Of a DNA stretch of 64,000 bases, positions 25,475 to 34,638 are shown piece after piece. The position numbers were made by a program, and so were the translations under genes. Source of the DNA: Sphingobacterium sp. JB170 (GTDB lineage: Bacteria; Bacteroidota; Bacteroidia; Sphingobacteriales; Sphingobacteriaceae). The notes beneath the pieces are model-generated. The model was not told the DNA's origin. It was given only the letters and a program-made list of their open reading frames with translations, and searched no databases. Every line of letters starts with the position of its first letter. The stretch's first letter is position 1. Location of the stretch: positions 23,567-87,566 of the forward strand of contig NZ_FUKU01000061.1 in NCBI RefSeq assembly GCF_900163865.1, given 5' to 3'.

Positions 25475-28435
25475 ATGAAAACAAAACCTATTAATTTTAG
25501 GACACTAACAAAAATTTTATTGTTCAGTGGCTCTCTCTCTGTGCTTCCGATTACCGATGCGGCAGCCTCGACGTATGTACTTTCTGCATTCCAACAAGAT
25601 GTAAAAGGGGTTATTAAAGACGCCAATGGAAACCCTTTACCCGGGGCAACAATCACGGTCAATGGATCCTCGCTCGCAACACAATCCGCCAAGGACGGTG
25701 ATTTCGAATTACCGGGCGTCTCAAGCGGAGCAACATTGACCATTTCAATGGTGGGCTATTTGAACCAAACAGTATCGGTTGATGGAAAACAATTGGTGGT
25801 CACTCTCCAAGAAGATCCCCAAGGAATTGACGAGGTGGTAGTCGTTGGATATGGCTCGCTGGAGAAGAAGCAGCTAACAAGTGTGGTGACAACAATTCGG
25901 CCTGATGAAATGGTGCCAGGCTCTGTATCCCCGCTCATGGCAATGCAAGGGAAAGTTCCGGGTTTGAATGTCGTGTCTGAAAATGGTACTGACCCTAATT
26001 CTAGCGTAAGCCTGCAGCTTCGCGGGGTTAATTCCGTGAAGGCATCGCAAGGACCGTTAGTTGTTATTGATGGGGTGCCAGGTGGTGACGTGAATTCGGT
26101 TGCCAAAGAGGATATCGAATCAATTAATATTTTACGTGACGCATCAGGTGCAGCGATATATGGTACTCGGGCTTCGGGGGGCGTTATTTTAATTACCACA
26201 AAGCGCCCGCAGATCGGAAAAGCCGTTGTTAACTTTACTTCGGAATATTTTCTCGAGGGAATTCGTAAGCGGCCGGAGGTGCTTTCTGCAGACCGATTTG
26301 TTGAGCTTGGATTAGGGGATGACCTTGGACATCGGACTGATTGGTACGATCAGGTAACGAACGACAACCCTTTTAGTCATCGTCAGGTAATAAACGTTAG
26401 TGGTGGTTCAGAGAATGCCAACGTCTATGCGACGTTCACCAAGCGGGACGCAACGGGTATTGCCTTAGGATCCAAAAGAGGTGAAATTGGCGGACGTGTA
26501 AATACAAACTTCAAATTCTTCGACGGCCGTGCGGAGTTAGCAACTAATATAAGTTATAATGAAGCCGATGCTGATTTTACGAATCAGGACATCTTTAATA
26601 TGGCGATGGTTTTGAATCCTACTGAGACGCCATTTAATGATAATGACATTACTGGTTACAACGTGCTCGTGGGTGGGTATGACTACTGGAACCCTTTAGC
26701 CGAAGTTAAGCTTCGTGATGATCGGCGCAAATATGATTACCTTTTAGCGAATACCACATTAAAAATTAAATTAAACGAATTCCTAACTACGAGCGCAACA
26801 GTCGGAGTGAAACGGAATACCGAGCACGGTTCTTTATTTCGCTCCGCACAACACCGTATATCGCGCGAAGACAACGTAGACGGCTTTGCTAGTCAGGACT
26901 ACAAGCGATTTACAGATCGCGTTGTCGAGTGGTCTTTAACTTATGATAGACGATGGGAAGATCACTCTATAAATGCGGTTGGTGGCTATAGTTATCAGGA
27001 TTTTAACGGTCAGGGTTTTAAAGGAGCTAATTCTGATTTTTCGGTTGATGGTATCCGAGAGCACGATTTTGCCTCCGGTAGCTATTTGTCGGAGGGGCGT
27101 GCAGAGCTCGGCTCATGGAAAAATCCATGGGTGAAATTGGCTGCTTTTTTTGGACGTGTAAATTACTCTTATTTGGATCGATATATCATTACCGGTACCG
27201 CCCGGTACGAGGGTTCGTCTAAATTTGCCCCAGAGAATCGTTGGGGATTTTTCCCAGGTTTATCTCTAGGATGGCGAATGTCCGAGGAATCGTTCATGAA
27301 AGACGTTTCGTTTATTAATGACTTGAAGTTTAGAGCAGGTTATGGTGAAACAGGTAATGAGGGGTTTGGCGCAGATGTATCCACTAGGATGTATCGTGCC
27401 GATTCCTGGTTTTTGCAAGACGGCAAATGGTTTCAAACCTATGGCGTTAAACATAATCAGAATCCCGGGATAAAATGGGAAGTTAAAAAGGAATATAATT
27501 TAGGAATGGATTTTTCCATCTTGAATAATAGGCTAGGAGGTCGTTTTGACGTTTATAAACGTGTAATTGACGATTTGATATACGATATTTCGGTATCCCA
27601 ACCGCCAGCCATTCACGATAAAACAACGATGAACGTTGGTAGTATGGAAAATAATGGATTTGAATTTGAGTTAAATTATAACGCTATTGACAATGAAAAC
27701 TTCACCTATCGCACAGCAATTGTCGGCTCGCATAACACGAGTAAATTAAATTCATTATGGGGAAGTCAAACATTCGCGGATAATAAAAATTTTCCAGGGC
27801 CGGGCTCTCCAGGTACTGCCGTGCGGCTATATCCGAATCAAGAAATTGGTAGATTCTTTTTATGGCAGTTTGCTGGATTTACCGAGGACGGTTATTGGAT
27901 GTTATTCGACCAAGAGGGGAATGCATTTGACGTGCGTGATAAAGCCAAAACACAAGAAGAAAAAGCATTCGTCGGACAGGCGATCCCGACCATTCAGCTT
28001 TCTTGGAACAATCAATTTACCTACAAGAATTGGGATGCAAGCATATACATGCGTAGTTGGTTAGGTCATGACGTATTTAACATGATTAATATGTATTATA
28101 GCTTACCGAATGTGCAAGGACAGAACGTGTTAGAAGAGGCATACGAGGATCACAAGAATATTGTTGGTGAGAAAGAACTTTCCGATTACTGGTTGGAGAA
28201 GGGGAATTTTTTAAAAGTAGACGCAATTAGTATTGGTTACACATTCAACAAGGCTGCGATAAAACCGCTAAATAACTTGCGAGTATACGCCACGGGGCGT
28301 GATCTTTTCGTTTTTACCAAATATTCAGGACTAGATCCGGAAGTAAATATTAACGGCTTAGAACCTGGTTTCGAGGAAAAAAATGTATTCCCGAAAACCA
28401 GAACGTTCATGTTCGGATTACAACTTAATTTTTAA
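25475..28435 (+). CDS. SusC/RagA-type TonB-dependent outer-membrane transporter (pair 2)
   Basis: Glycan importer, 986 residues. The signal peptide (about 1-32) is followed by a carboxypeptidase-regulatory-like domain (QQDVKGVIKDANGNPLPGAT, to about 113). A TonB-box-like DEVVVVGYG is at 119-127. The plug (GPLVVIDGVPGGDV, then ESINILRDASGAAIYGTRA) and a beta-barrel ending in TFMFGLQLNF follow. It overlaps the susD-like start by one base (TAATG), so the two are translationally coupled. No hydrolase is adjacent, so its substrate cannot be inferred. Confidence 0.95.
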   Translation: MKTKPINFRTLTKILLFSGSLSVLPITDAAASTYVLSAFQQDVKGVIKDANGNPLPGATITVNGSSLATQSAKDGDFELPGVSSGATLTISMVGYLNQTVSVDGKQLVVTLQEDPQGIDEVVVVGYGSLEKKQLTSVVTTIRPDEMVPGSVSPLMAMQGKVPGLNVVSENGTDPNSSVSLQLRGVNSVKASQGPLVVIDGVPGGDVNSVAKEDIESINILRDASGAAIYGTRASGGVILITTKRPQIGKAVVNFTSEYFLEGIRKRPEVLSADRFVELGLGDDLGHRTDWYDQVTNDNPFSHRQVINVSGGSENANVYATFTKRDATGIALGSKRGEIGGRVNTNFKFFDGRAELATNISYNEADADFTNQDIFNMAMVLNPTETPFNDNDITGYNVLVGGYDYWNPLAEVKLRDDRRKYDYLLANTTLKIKLNEFLTTSATVGVKRNTEHGSLFRSAQHRISREDNVDGFASQDYKRFTDRVVEWSLTYDRRWEDHSINAVGGYSYQDFNGQGFKGANSDFSVDGIREHDFASGSYLSEGRAELGSWKNPWVKLAAFFGRVNYSYLDRYIITGTARYEGSSKFAPENRWGFFPGLSLGWRMSEESFMKDVSFINDLKFRAGYGETGNEGFGADVSTRMYRADSWFLQDGKWFQTYGVKHNQNPGIKWEVKKEYNLGMDFSILNNRLGGRFDVYKRVIDDLIYDISVSQPPAIHDKTTMNVGSMENNGFEFELNYNAIDNENFTYRTAIVGSHNTSKLNSLWGSQTFADNKNFPGPGSPGTAVRLYPNQEIGRFFLWQFAGFTEDGYWMLFDQEGNAFDVRDKAKTQEEKAFVGQAIPTIQLSWNNQFTYKNWDASIYMRSWLGHDVFNMINMYYSLPNVQGQNVLEEAYEDHKNIVGEKELSDYWLEKGNFLKVDAISIGYTFNKAAIKPLNNLRVYATGRDLFVFTKYSGLDPEVNINGLEPGFEEKNVFPKTRTFMFGLQLNF

Positions 28436-30135
28436 TGAAAATAACGATGAAAAAATATATTTTATTTTTATGCACTGGCCTCGGTCTTCTATCTATCGGA
28501 AGCTGCGTTAAACTAGATCAGGAATTCTATAGTTCGGTGACACCAGAGACATTTTTTGAAAATGAAAAGGATATAAAGGCCGCATTATTTCGTCCTTTCA
28601 CACACGCTAAATGGTACTTAGGTGAGGATCGTTGGCGCCTCCAGGAATATACGGCGGATAATTTCGCAATTACCACCAAAGGTCGTCATTGGTATAACGG
28701 GGGAGAGAATGAACGGTTTCATTACCATACTTGGACTCCCGACGACAATTGGGTTTGGGGATCCTGGCGTGGTACGTTGATGGGCGTAGCGCTCGCTTTA
28801 GATGCGAAAAGTGATTTGGAAAAACTCGATTATACACAATTTCAACTGACCGAAGAGTTAAAACTTTCACATCTGAGTCAACTGGATGCATTGATCGCGT
28901 TTTTTTATTTACGTGGTCTAGATTTTTTTGGTGGTATGCCGGTTTTTGAATCACTCGAAGGTGAAGGCTTGCCACGCAATACCGACGTCGAAACTTTTAA
29001 CCATATAGAAAAGCTCCTGAGAAAAGCGATCGAAACGATTCCTGCAAAAGTGGATGGTGCGCCAGAAGAAGGTGCAATTACACAAGGGGCAGCCGCAGCC
29101 ATGCTTGCTCAATTGTATTTTAATGCTGAGTCTTATATTAATAAGCCGATGTACGCGGAAGCTAAAGTATTAGCGCAGGGAATTATAAACAACGAATATG
29201 GTACGTATGCAATTGACAGTGATTGGAACGGGCCTCACGGGTTTAAAAATGATCGATCGCCTGAATTAATATGGTCTATGCCATCGGAATTTAAAAAAAT
29301 GGAATACAAGTGGTTTTACGCCGATTTTTACCACTATAATACCAAACAGTATTTTAATCAAGATTTAGGAGGAAATAACGGAGCCCATTTACAGCCTTCG
29401 CGTAAACCCGACGGAACGTTTTATACAATGGAGTTTAAATTAGGCTCTCCCTTTGAAAAATTCGATCAAGGCGACATCAGAAAGCAACCATATCGATTTA
29501 CTGGAAGTGGGCAATATGAAGGGATGTTTATAGTGGGGGCACACAAATCACCGGAAGGAGCCGAGATTATCGGCGGTGAAGAGTATAAAGATGAACCACT
29601 GGTATTTGTCGATCAAGTTGGACGTTTTTCCGAAGTTGGTGCAGGTAAGAAATATACTAGTGTAGATAAACTACCATCTAAAATATCGGAAGGTGAGGAA
29701 AACACAGGCATTCGTCTGGTCAAGGTGCCGATTCCAAATATAGCCGAAAATACACTTCGTTGGGGAGCTGACCTTCCAATCATTCGATTGGCTGAAATAT
29801 ATTATATGTTGGCCGAATGCAACTTACGCGAAGGTAATTCCGCTGAGGCAGCAAACTTGATTAACAAGGTCCGCGAACGGAACTTTCTAGATTCGGCGGA
29901 CCCCAATCCAGTCACGGCAACCAATTTGGACAAATATAGAATGCTAGATGAATGGAGTATTGAGTTTATAGGCGAGGGACGTCGCCGTACAGATTTAATA
30001 CGGTGGAACAGTTTTGTTACAGAGCAATGGTGGGACCACGCACCAAAGAATTCGGCACATTTGAACCGTTTTCCGGTGCCTACACAAGCTATTTCGGGAA
30101 ATAATGCTCTAGAGCAAAACCCCGGCTATAATTAA
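28435..30135 (+). CDS. SusD/RagB-type surface glycan-binding lipoprotein (pair 2)
   Basis: Partner of the preceding transporter, 566 residues. The lipoprotein signal has its Cys at 24 (LLSIGSC). The in-frame ATG four codons later (28447, MKKYIL) is an equally likely start. SusD helices (SHLSQLDALIAFFYLRGLDFFGGMPV at about 143-168) and the RagB C-terminus (LPIIRLAEIYYMLAECNLRE, RRRTDLIRWN, ending in NNALEQNPGYN) are in place. It is followed at once by a strong terminator, so this is a two-gene operon. Confidence 0.95.
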   Translation: MKITMKKYILFLCTGLGLLSIGSCVKLDQEFYSSVTPETFFENEKDIKAALFRPFTHAKWYLGEDRWRLQEYTADNFAITTKGRHWYNGGENERFHYHTWTPDDNWVWGSWRGTLMGVALALDAKSDLEKLDYTQFQLTEELKLSHLSQLDALIAFFYLRGLDFFGGMPVFESLEGEGLPRNTDVETFNHIEKLLRKAIETIPAKVDGAPEEGAITQGAAAAMLAQLYFNAESYINKPMYAEAKVLAQGIINNEYGTYAIDSDWNGPHGFKNDRSPELIWSMPSEFKKMEYKWFYADFYHYNTKQYFNQDLGGNNGAHLQPSRKPDGTFYTMEFKLGSPFEKFDQGDIRKQPYRFTGSGQYEGMFIVGAHKSPEGAEIIGGEEYKDEPLVFVDQVGRFSEVGAGKKYTSVDKLPSKISEGEENTGIRLVKVPIPNIAENTLRWGADLPIIRLAEIYYMLAECNLREGNSAEAANLINKVRERNFLDSADPNPVTATNLDKYRMLDEWSIEFIGEGRRRTDLIRWNSFVTEQWWDHAPKNSAHLNRFPVPTQAISGNNALEQNPGYN

Positions 30136-30152
30136 CAAGGAATATTTTTTTT

Positions 30153-30190
30153 AAAACTGCCTCTTTCAAATTTTGGAAGAGGCAGTTTTT
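30153..30190 (+). terminator. Rho-independent terminator after susD pair 2
   Basis: Perfect stem AAAACTGCCTCTTTC / GAAGAGGCAGTTTT with a short loop and T-run, 17 nt after the stop. Confidence 0.9.
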
Positions 30191-30249
30191 ACATATATGA
30201 GATGCCGAAAATCTCAAGATTTGGAATGATAACAGTATTGATTCCTTTT

Positions 30250-30422
30250 ATGAGCGTTATGGTCGTGTATATACAAGAAATACATAATTGGACGAATTTT
30301 CGTCGTAATATTGAAGAATTTATCAATTTTTTATGTTAAGCATGGCATTTACGGCCGAAGTTTATTGGTTCGAAGAGCTGTTACGTTTTAAATTGAAAGA
30401 ACGAGCTGATTTAGAAACTTAG
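30250..30422 (+). pseudogene. Fic-family N-terminal remnant (DUF4172-like), frameshifted
   Basis: The first piece (30250-30339) reads VYIQEIHNWTNF then RRNIEEFINFL and a stop. This resembles the Y.......NWTNF start of the DUF4172 domain that opens many Fic proteins. A second piece in the -1 frame (30342-30422) ends FKLKERADLET, recalling the F.L...A.LETL segment that follows in that domain. The Fic core (HPFxxGNGR) is absent, so only a short debris of the gene remains. The match is from memory of the family, not a search. Confidence 0.45.
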
Positions 30423-30439
30423 ATCGAAGGACGTTTCGC

Positions 30440-30480
30440 AAAATAGGAAAGAGAACAGTACTTTGCCATATTCTCTTTCC
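30440..30480 (-). terminator. Rho-independent terminator of the LLM gene
   Basis: Stem GGAAAGAGAA / TTCTCTTTCC lies 7 nt beyond the stop of the minus-strand monooxygenase; the T-rich tail (CTATTTT) is on the minus strand. Confidence 0.75.
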
Positions 30481-30486
30481 TTGATT

Positions 30487-31509
30487 TTAGCGCCAATTTA
30501 GTCCCGGGGCCACGTGCTTAATAATGGAATTGAGTACGTGAATATTATAATCGACACCTAAGGTATTTGGAATAGTTAACAGCACTGTGTCGGCTTCTTG
30601 AATAGCTTCATCTTTTGCAAGCTGCTCAATTAATTTATCCGGCTCCTCCGCGTAGCTTCTCCCGAAGATTGCACGTTTATCCTTTTCAATTATTCCGATT
30701 TGATCACTTCGCTCGGATTCTTGGCCAAAATACATGCGATCTTGGTCGTTGACGATAGCAAAAATGGAACGGCTCACGGAGATACGTGGCTCACGATCGT
30801 GCCCTGCAAGCTTCCACGCTTCTTTATATAATCTTATTTGTTCGGCCTGTTGAACATGAAATGGTTTTCCATTTTCATCATCTTTTAGCGTTGAACTTTG
30901 AAGATTCATGCCATTTTCAGCCGCCCATACCGCTGTCGCGTTAGAACCAGCTCCCCACCAGATACGCTCGCGGAGCCCGTCGGAATGCGGCTCCAAGCGT
31001 AGGTGGCCCGGAGGATTCGGAAACATGGGGTTCGGATTAGGTCGCGCAAAACCAATTCCTTTTAATTTTTGGAAGAATTCCAAGCCGTTACGCCGTCCCA
31101 TGTCTGCATCACTTTCGCCTTGTTGTGGCTCGTAACCGAAGTAGCGCCATCCCTCGAGTACCTGCTCTGGCGAACCTCGGCTAATTCCTAGCTGTAATCG
31201 ACCTCCAGAAATTAGATCGGCCGCACCAGCGTCTTCGACCATATATAACGGGTTCTCGTATCGCATGTCGATAACGCCCGTGCCAATTTCTATTTTGCTT
31301 GTTCTGGCGCCGATAGCCGCTAACAGCGGAAAAGGGGAGGCAAGTTGTTTTGCAAAATGGTGCACACGGAAGTAAGCGCCATCTACTCCGATTTGCTCAG
31401 CAGCGACAGCCAAATCAATTGACTGAAGCAATGTATCGCCCGCTGATTGCGTCTGATAAGAGGGGTGATTTCCCCAGTGACCAAATGATAAAAATCCGAT
31501 ATTTTTCAT
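30487..31509 (-). CDS. LLM-class (luciferase-like) flavin-dependent oxidoreductase
   Basis: Predicted FMNH2- or F420-dependent monooxygenase, 340 residues, with a TIM-barrel of the bacterial luciferase family. The first strand is MKNIGFLSFGHWG, then DGAYFRVHHFAKQLASPFPLLAAIG, IEIGTGVIDMRYENPLYMVEDAGAADLISGGRLQLGISRG; the last block GGRLQLGISRGSP is a family hallmark. The substrate is unknown. It stands alone between the decayed Fic remnant and the membrane-bound regulator. Confidence 0.9.
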   Translation of the reverse strand: MKNIGFLSFGHWGNHPSYQTQSAGDTLLQSIDLAVAAEQIGVDGAYFRVHHFAKQLASPFPLLAAIGARTSKIEIGTGVIDMRYENPLYMVEDAGAADLISGGRLQLGISRGSPEQVLEGWRYFGYEPQQGESDADMGRRNGLEFFQKLKGIGFARPNPNPMFPNPPGHLRLEPHSDGLRERIWWGAGSNATAVWAAENGMNLQSSTLKDDENGKPFHVQQAEQIRLYKEAWKLAGHDREPRISVSRSIFAIVNDQDRMYFGQESERSDQIGIIEKDKRAIFGRSYAEEPDKLIEQLAKDEAIQEADTVLLTIPNTLGVDYNIHVLNSIIKHVAPGLNWR

Positions 31510-31810
31510 GTTTAGTTCAAAACTAAGAAAAACGCGAGCAGCTATCGTTGATCTATGATAAGATTTTTAGTATACATTTTTTGATTTGATGTTGCGCCTA
31601 TATAGTATGCCACATAAGAAAATCTCTAGCCAACTTTTGGATTACGCCCGTGTTCATTAAGCGACTATTGATCGAATTTTTTACGGGTAAAGATTTTTAA
31701 TTTAATTTTTTAAAAAATAATCAATCGTTTGACCTGGCTTCTGCGGTGCATTTTTAGTTTTAGAGCCCTTTAAGTTGTTATACTATTCTGAACAAGTATT
31801 AAAAATTTAT
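31510..31810. other. Intergenic region, 301 bp
   Basis: Contains the promoter of the LLM gene (minus strand) and very AT-rich DNA near 31700 with an ATTTTTTAAAAAAT palindrome. No gene seen. Confidence 0.3.
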
Positions 31811-34381
31811 TCAATCGCTGCTCGTGTATTGTTTTTTGAGAAGATCCTGAAAACTAATAGCAAATTTTTCGGCCATAACATTTTGATAATCTGTCGAAAA
31901 ACGGTAATACAGTTCGTGCGCCTTGACCTCTTGTTTAATCTGAATTTTAGCTTTGATACAGTAGGATAGCGTTTGTTCATTAATAGGATCGAATTGAAAG
32001 ATGCAATTGGCTATCTGAATCGTTTTATGAGGACGATTAAATTTCGCCGACTGTCTTAGGTCTTCCAACAACATAGGGATTACCTTTGATTCAGTTTCTT
32101 CTTTTAGTTTATCAAATACGATATCGTCTGTCCCAAGTAGGAACTTGCCACGAGATAAAATACTAAGGTATTCGTTCTGATTTCGCATTTCTGGTAGTTC
32201 ATCGACTAGGCGCATGCATTCTAAGTAATCGCAGTAACACTCATCGCCAATAACCAGACGGAAATGACCTTTGCTAAACACAATCTCAACACCCGATAGT
32301 TCGCTTAACACTTTTCTTAGATGATTGATTGTTACCCCACGTAGAGTCTTTGCCTTTTCTTTTTCTTTATCTGGCCATAGCGTATAATTTAACAACTGTG
32401 AACTGACACCATTCTCACCGGTTTTGGAAAGCAGTAAACAGAATACCTGACGTAAGCGTAGACTGAAAAGATGCGAGATATCCTTCCCCGCTCGATTTAT
32501 TACAGTAAAGTCGCCGAATAGTTGAACACTGTTAGGTTTGTGTCCTGTAGCTTGAATAGGGGCTTCAACTGGGAGGCTGTCCGGTAGAATATCACGTGGA
32601 CGAGGTTTTTGAGCCTTACGGATGAGTAGTATTAAAGCCGTGCAGAGCAAGAACGCTAGGAGTGCATCAAGTAGTTTTGCACGCGTGGTGGACTGCTTGT
32701 GCAAAGCATTTAATGAAGCTTCGGATATAGGCGGGAAATCCAGAACGAACACTTTAAGCGTTGAGCGCACGTCGTCCGGAGATTCCTGTACGAGCGTGAC
32801 TAACTTCTTTTGCGCATGGTCATAATATAATTTTGCTCGGGTGGATATGCGGTCAGAAAATATAGGAATGGAATCCCCTAAGATCGTGTGTTCACCGCGC
32901 GTTAGATCATAGCGATACAGTTTAATAAAAGAGTTCGTTAGATGCTCAGGGTAGCCTAAAACATACATATTAATGCTGTCGGGGATGACGATGCCGCGTG
33001 CTGGCACAAAATCTATTGGCTCTCCCGGGGCTTCCCATTTTTTGCGTATCTCTCCCTTATCTAGATCTAATTTATAAAGGTCGTAGAAATATTTTCTGCC
33101 GATGATATGTTTTCCTGCTTCGTTACCCATACCACCGAACAAATAAACAATATCTCGGTCACCCATCGGTTGCCCAGCGGAACTGAAATACCGTGGGACG
33201 ATGTGATCTCCTTTAATCTTCGCAGTCCGCCAGGAATGTTCCAGCAAGGAATACGTGTAAAACTCGTTGCTATAGCGCATTGCACCAAAACCACCAAACA
33301 CGGTGAAACTGCTATCGCGGTTGTTAAAAAAAGAACTGTGATGGTGCAGCTCAAGTCCAACCCTATCGTTACTCTCGGCCGTCCATACCAGAGTGTTTAA
33401 ATCAAGGCTCGCCAGTGTTGGTCCGGAATAGGGCGGATCGTAGAACGTCTCATATACATACAGCTTACCGGCCCCTTCATCTACAAAGCTATTGCCCAGA
33501 ACGATCCGAATGGGGCATGAAGACGCGAATTTGACGCTTTTGGTTTCGCCACTCTTGATGTTGAAGATGGTCATACCCTCGGCGTTAAAATAGTAAACCT
33601 CGTTTCGCGCGGCACTGTAATCAGATCCTGCATTTGTAAGGGATGCCTTCTCGAAAGTCTGCTTCCAGTGGTAGGAATCGTTAATTAGCCATATGGGGTT
33701 ACTGACGTTCCCCATGACCACTCCGTGCTGCTCGTGCACGCGCGTTCCAGCATGTTCTCGAAAGGGGAAAAAGTAGGATTCGTTCGTATTTCCAATCCAA
33801 AGGTTCCGTATAGCCACCGGAGGCACATCAATCAAATGATCACTTTTTCCGAAGATAATCGATGGATTATATTCCTTGGGTAGTCCGGCTGCGCTGGACA
33901 GAGATTCCATGTTGTTTGCCGATAGCGAGGCTTTACCTTGATCCATATCTAAATGAATATGTACAGGAAACCAGCGCTGATTATGTAAAGTTTCCTTTTT
34001 CATGACAAGCGTAATGATACTCGCTTTTCCTTCCTCATTTAAACGTAGGATGGCATTTTCATTTTCTTCGTCGTAATGGAGATTTAGAATGGTTGCCCGC
34101 TGCTTATTTTTAATACGTAAGATATAGCCAATGGTGGGGTTGGCAGAGGTTAAACCAAGTTCGAATTTTATGTCTAGTTGGTGTTTGAAAGTAGCTTGAT
34201 ACTCCGGGAAAAGCTCGATCGATGTACGCTCATCGATCGGTTTGTGCCCACCGTTAAATCCGATGCCTTGAGCGCGGGCGCCGGCCATATTACACAGGAT
34301 TAATAAAATAGGTCCTATCCTAAATAACATATAATGTAGGGTAGTGCGAAACTCCTCAATTAACCGCCAAACTCCTTTCAC
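31811..34381 (-). CDS. Membrane-spanning one-component regulator: lectin-like and kelch periplasmic part, SARP-type DNA-binding cytoplasmic part
   Basis: An 856-residue protein with an unusual layout. Residues about 20-38 are a signal or first membrane segment (FRIGPILLILCNMAGARAQ). Residues about 45-205 look like a concanavalin A/LamG-type lectin fold. Residues about 245-555 carry kelch-like repeats (VFGGFGAMRYSNEFYTYSL, VYLFGGMGNEAGKH). A single membrane helix is at about 570-588 (LLDALLAFLLCTALILLI). The rest lies in the cytoplasm: a winged helix at about 618-712 (VQLFGDFTVINR, LRLRQVFCLLL, LWPDKEKEKAKTLRGVTINHLRKVL, the OmpR/SARP pattern), then a BTAD-like TPR segment. It is divergent from the GH76 operon, so it probably senses a glycan outside the inner membrane and activates that operon directly. 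Confidence 0.82.
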   Translation of the reverse strand: MKGVWRLIEEFRTTLHYMLFRIGPILLILCNMAGARAQGIGFNGGHKPIDERTSIELFPEYQATFKHQLDIKFELGLTSANPTIGYILRIKNKQRATILNLHYDEENENAILRLNEEGKASIITLVMKKETLHNQRWFPVHIHLDMDQGKASLSANNMESLSSAAGLPKEYNPSIIFGKSDHLIDVPPVAIRNLWIGNTNESYFFPFREHAGTRVHEQHGVVMGNVSNPIWLINDSYHWKQTFEKASLTNAGSDYSAARNEVYYFNAEGMTIFNIKSGETKSVKFASSCPIRIVLGNSFVDEGAGKLYVYETFYDPPYSGPTLASLDLNTLVWTAESNDRVGLELHHHSSFFNNRDSSFTVFGGFGAMRYSNEFYTYSLLEHSWRTAKIKGDHIVPRYFSSAGQPMGDRDIVYLFGGMGNEAGKHIIGRKYFYDLYKLDLDKGEIRKKWEAPGEPIDFVPARGIVIPDSINMYVLGYPEHLTNSFIKLYRYDLTRGEHTILGDSIPIFSDRISTRAKLYYDHAQKKLVTLVQESPDDVRSTLKVFVLDFPPISEASLNALHKQSTTRAKLLDALLAFLLCTALILLIRKAQKPRPRDILPDSLPVEAPIQATGHKPNSVQLFGDFTVINRAGKDISHLFSLRLRQVFCLLLSKTGENGVSSQLLNYTLWPDKEKEKAKTLRGVTINHLRKVLSELSGVEIVFSKGHFRLVIGDECYCDYLECMRLVDELPEMRNQNEYLSILSRGKFLLGTDDIVFDKLKEETESKVIPMLLEDLRQSAKFNRPHKTIQIANCIFQFDPINEQTLSYCIKAKIQIKQEVKAHELYYRFSTDYQNVMAEKFAISFQDLLKKQYTSSD

Positions 34382-34515
34382 AATGATTCTCTCTAATTGA
34401 TTTACCGTAAAATTAGCTAAATAATAACACGAAATAAAATCGATTTAGCTTTTCGATTCCATTAGAAATGGTTTTCGCCTTTGCTCAAATTACAATTGTT
34501 TGTTTATAAAGCGGT

Positions 34516-34560
34516 GGGTTAAAATTTTTTTTTGGGTTAAAAGGCTTTTTTTAACCCAAA
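34516..34560. promoter_or_regulatory. Repeated GGGTTAAAA motif in the divergent promoter region
   Basis: GGGTTAAAA occurs at 34516-34524 and 34534-34542 (starts 18 bp apart) and inverted at 34549-34557. The last two copies form 12-bp arms TTTGGGTTAAAA / TTTTAACCCAAA with a 6-nt spacer. It lies 80-125 bp before the GH76 start and 135 bp before the regulator start. Tandem repeats are the type of site known for SARP-like regulators; assignment to this regulator is inference. Confidence 0.5.
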
Positions 34561-34638
34561 AATTAATCTAACTGTATTAATATTGATTCTAATTATAAAC
34601 GCGATACTAACCATATCGAATATTTTATACCTGTGTTA

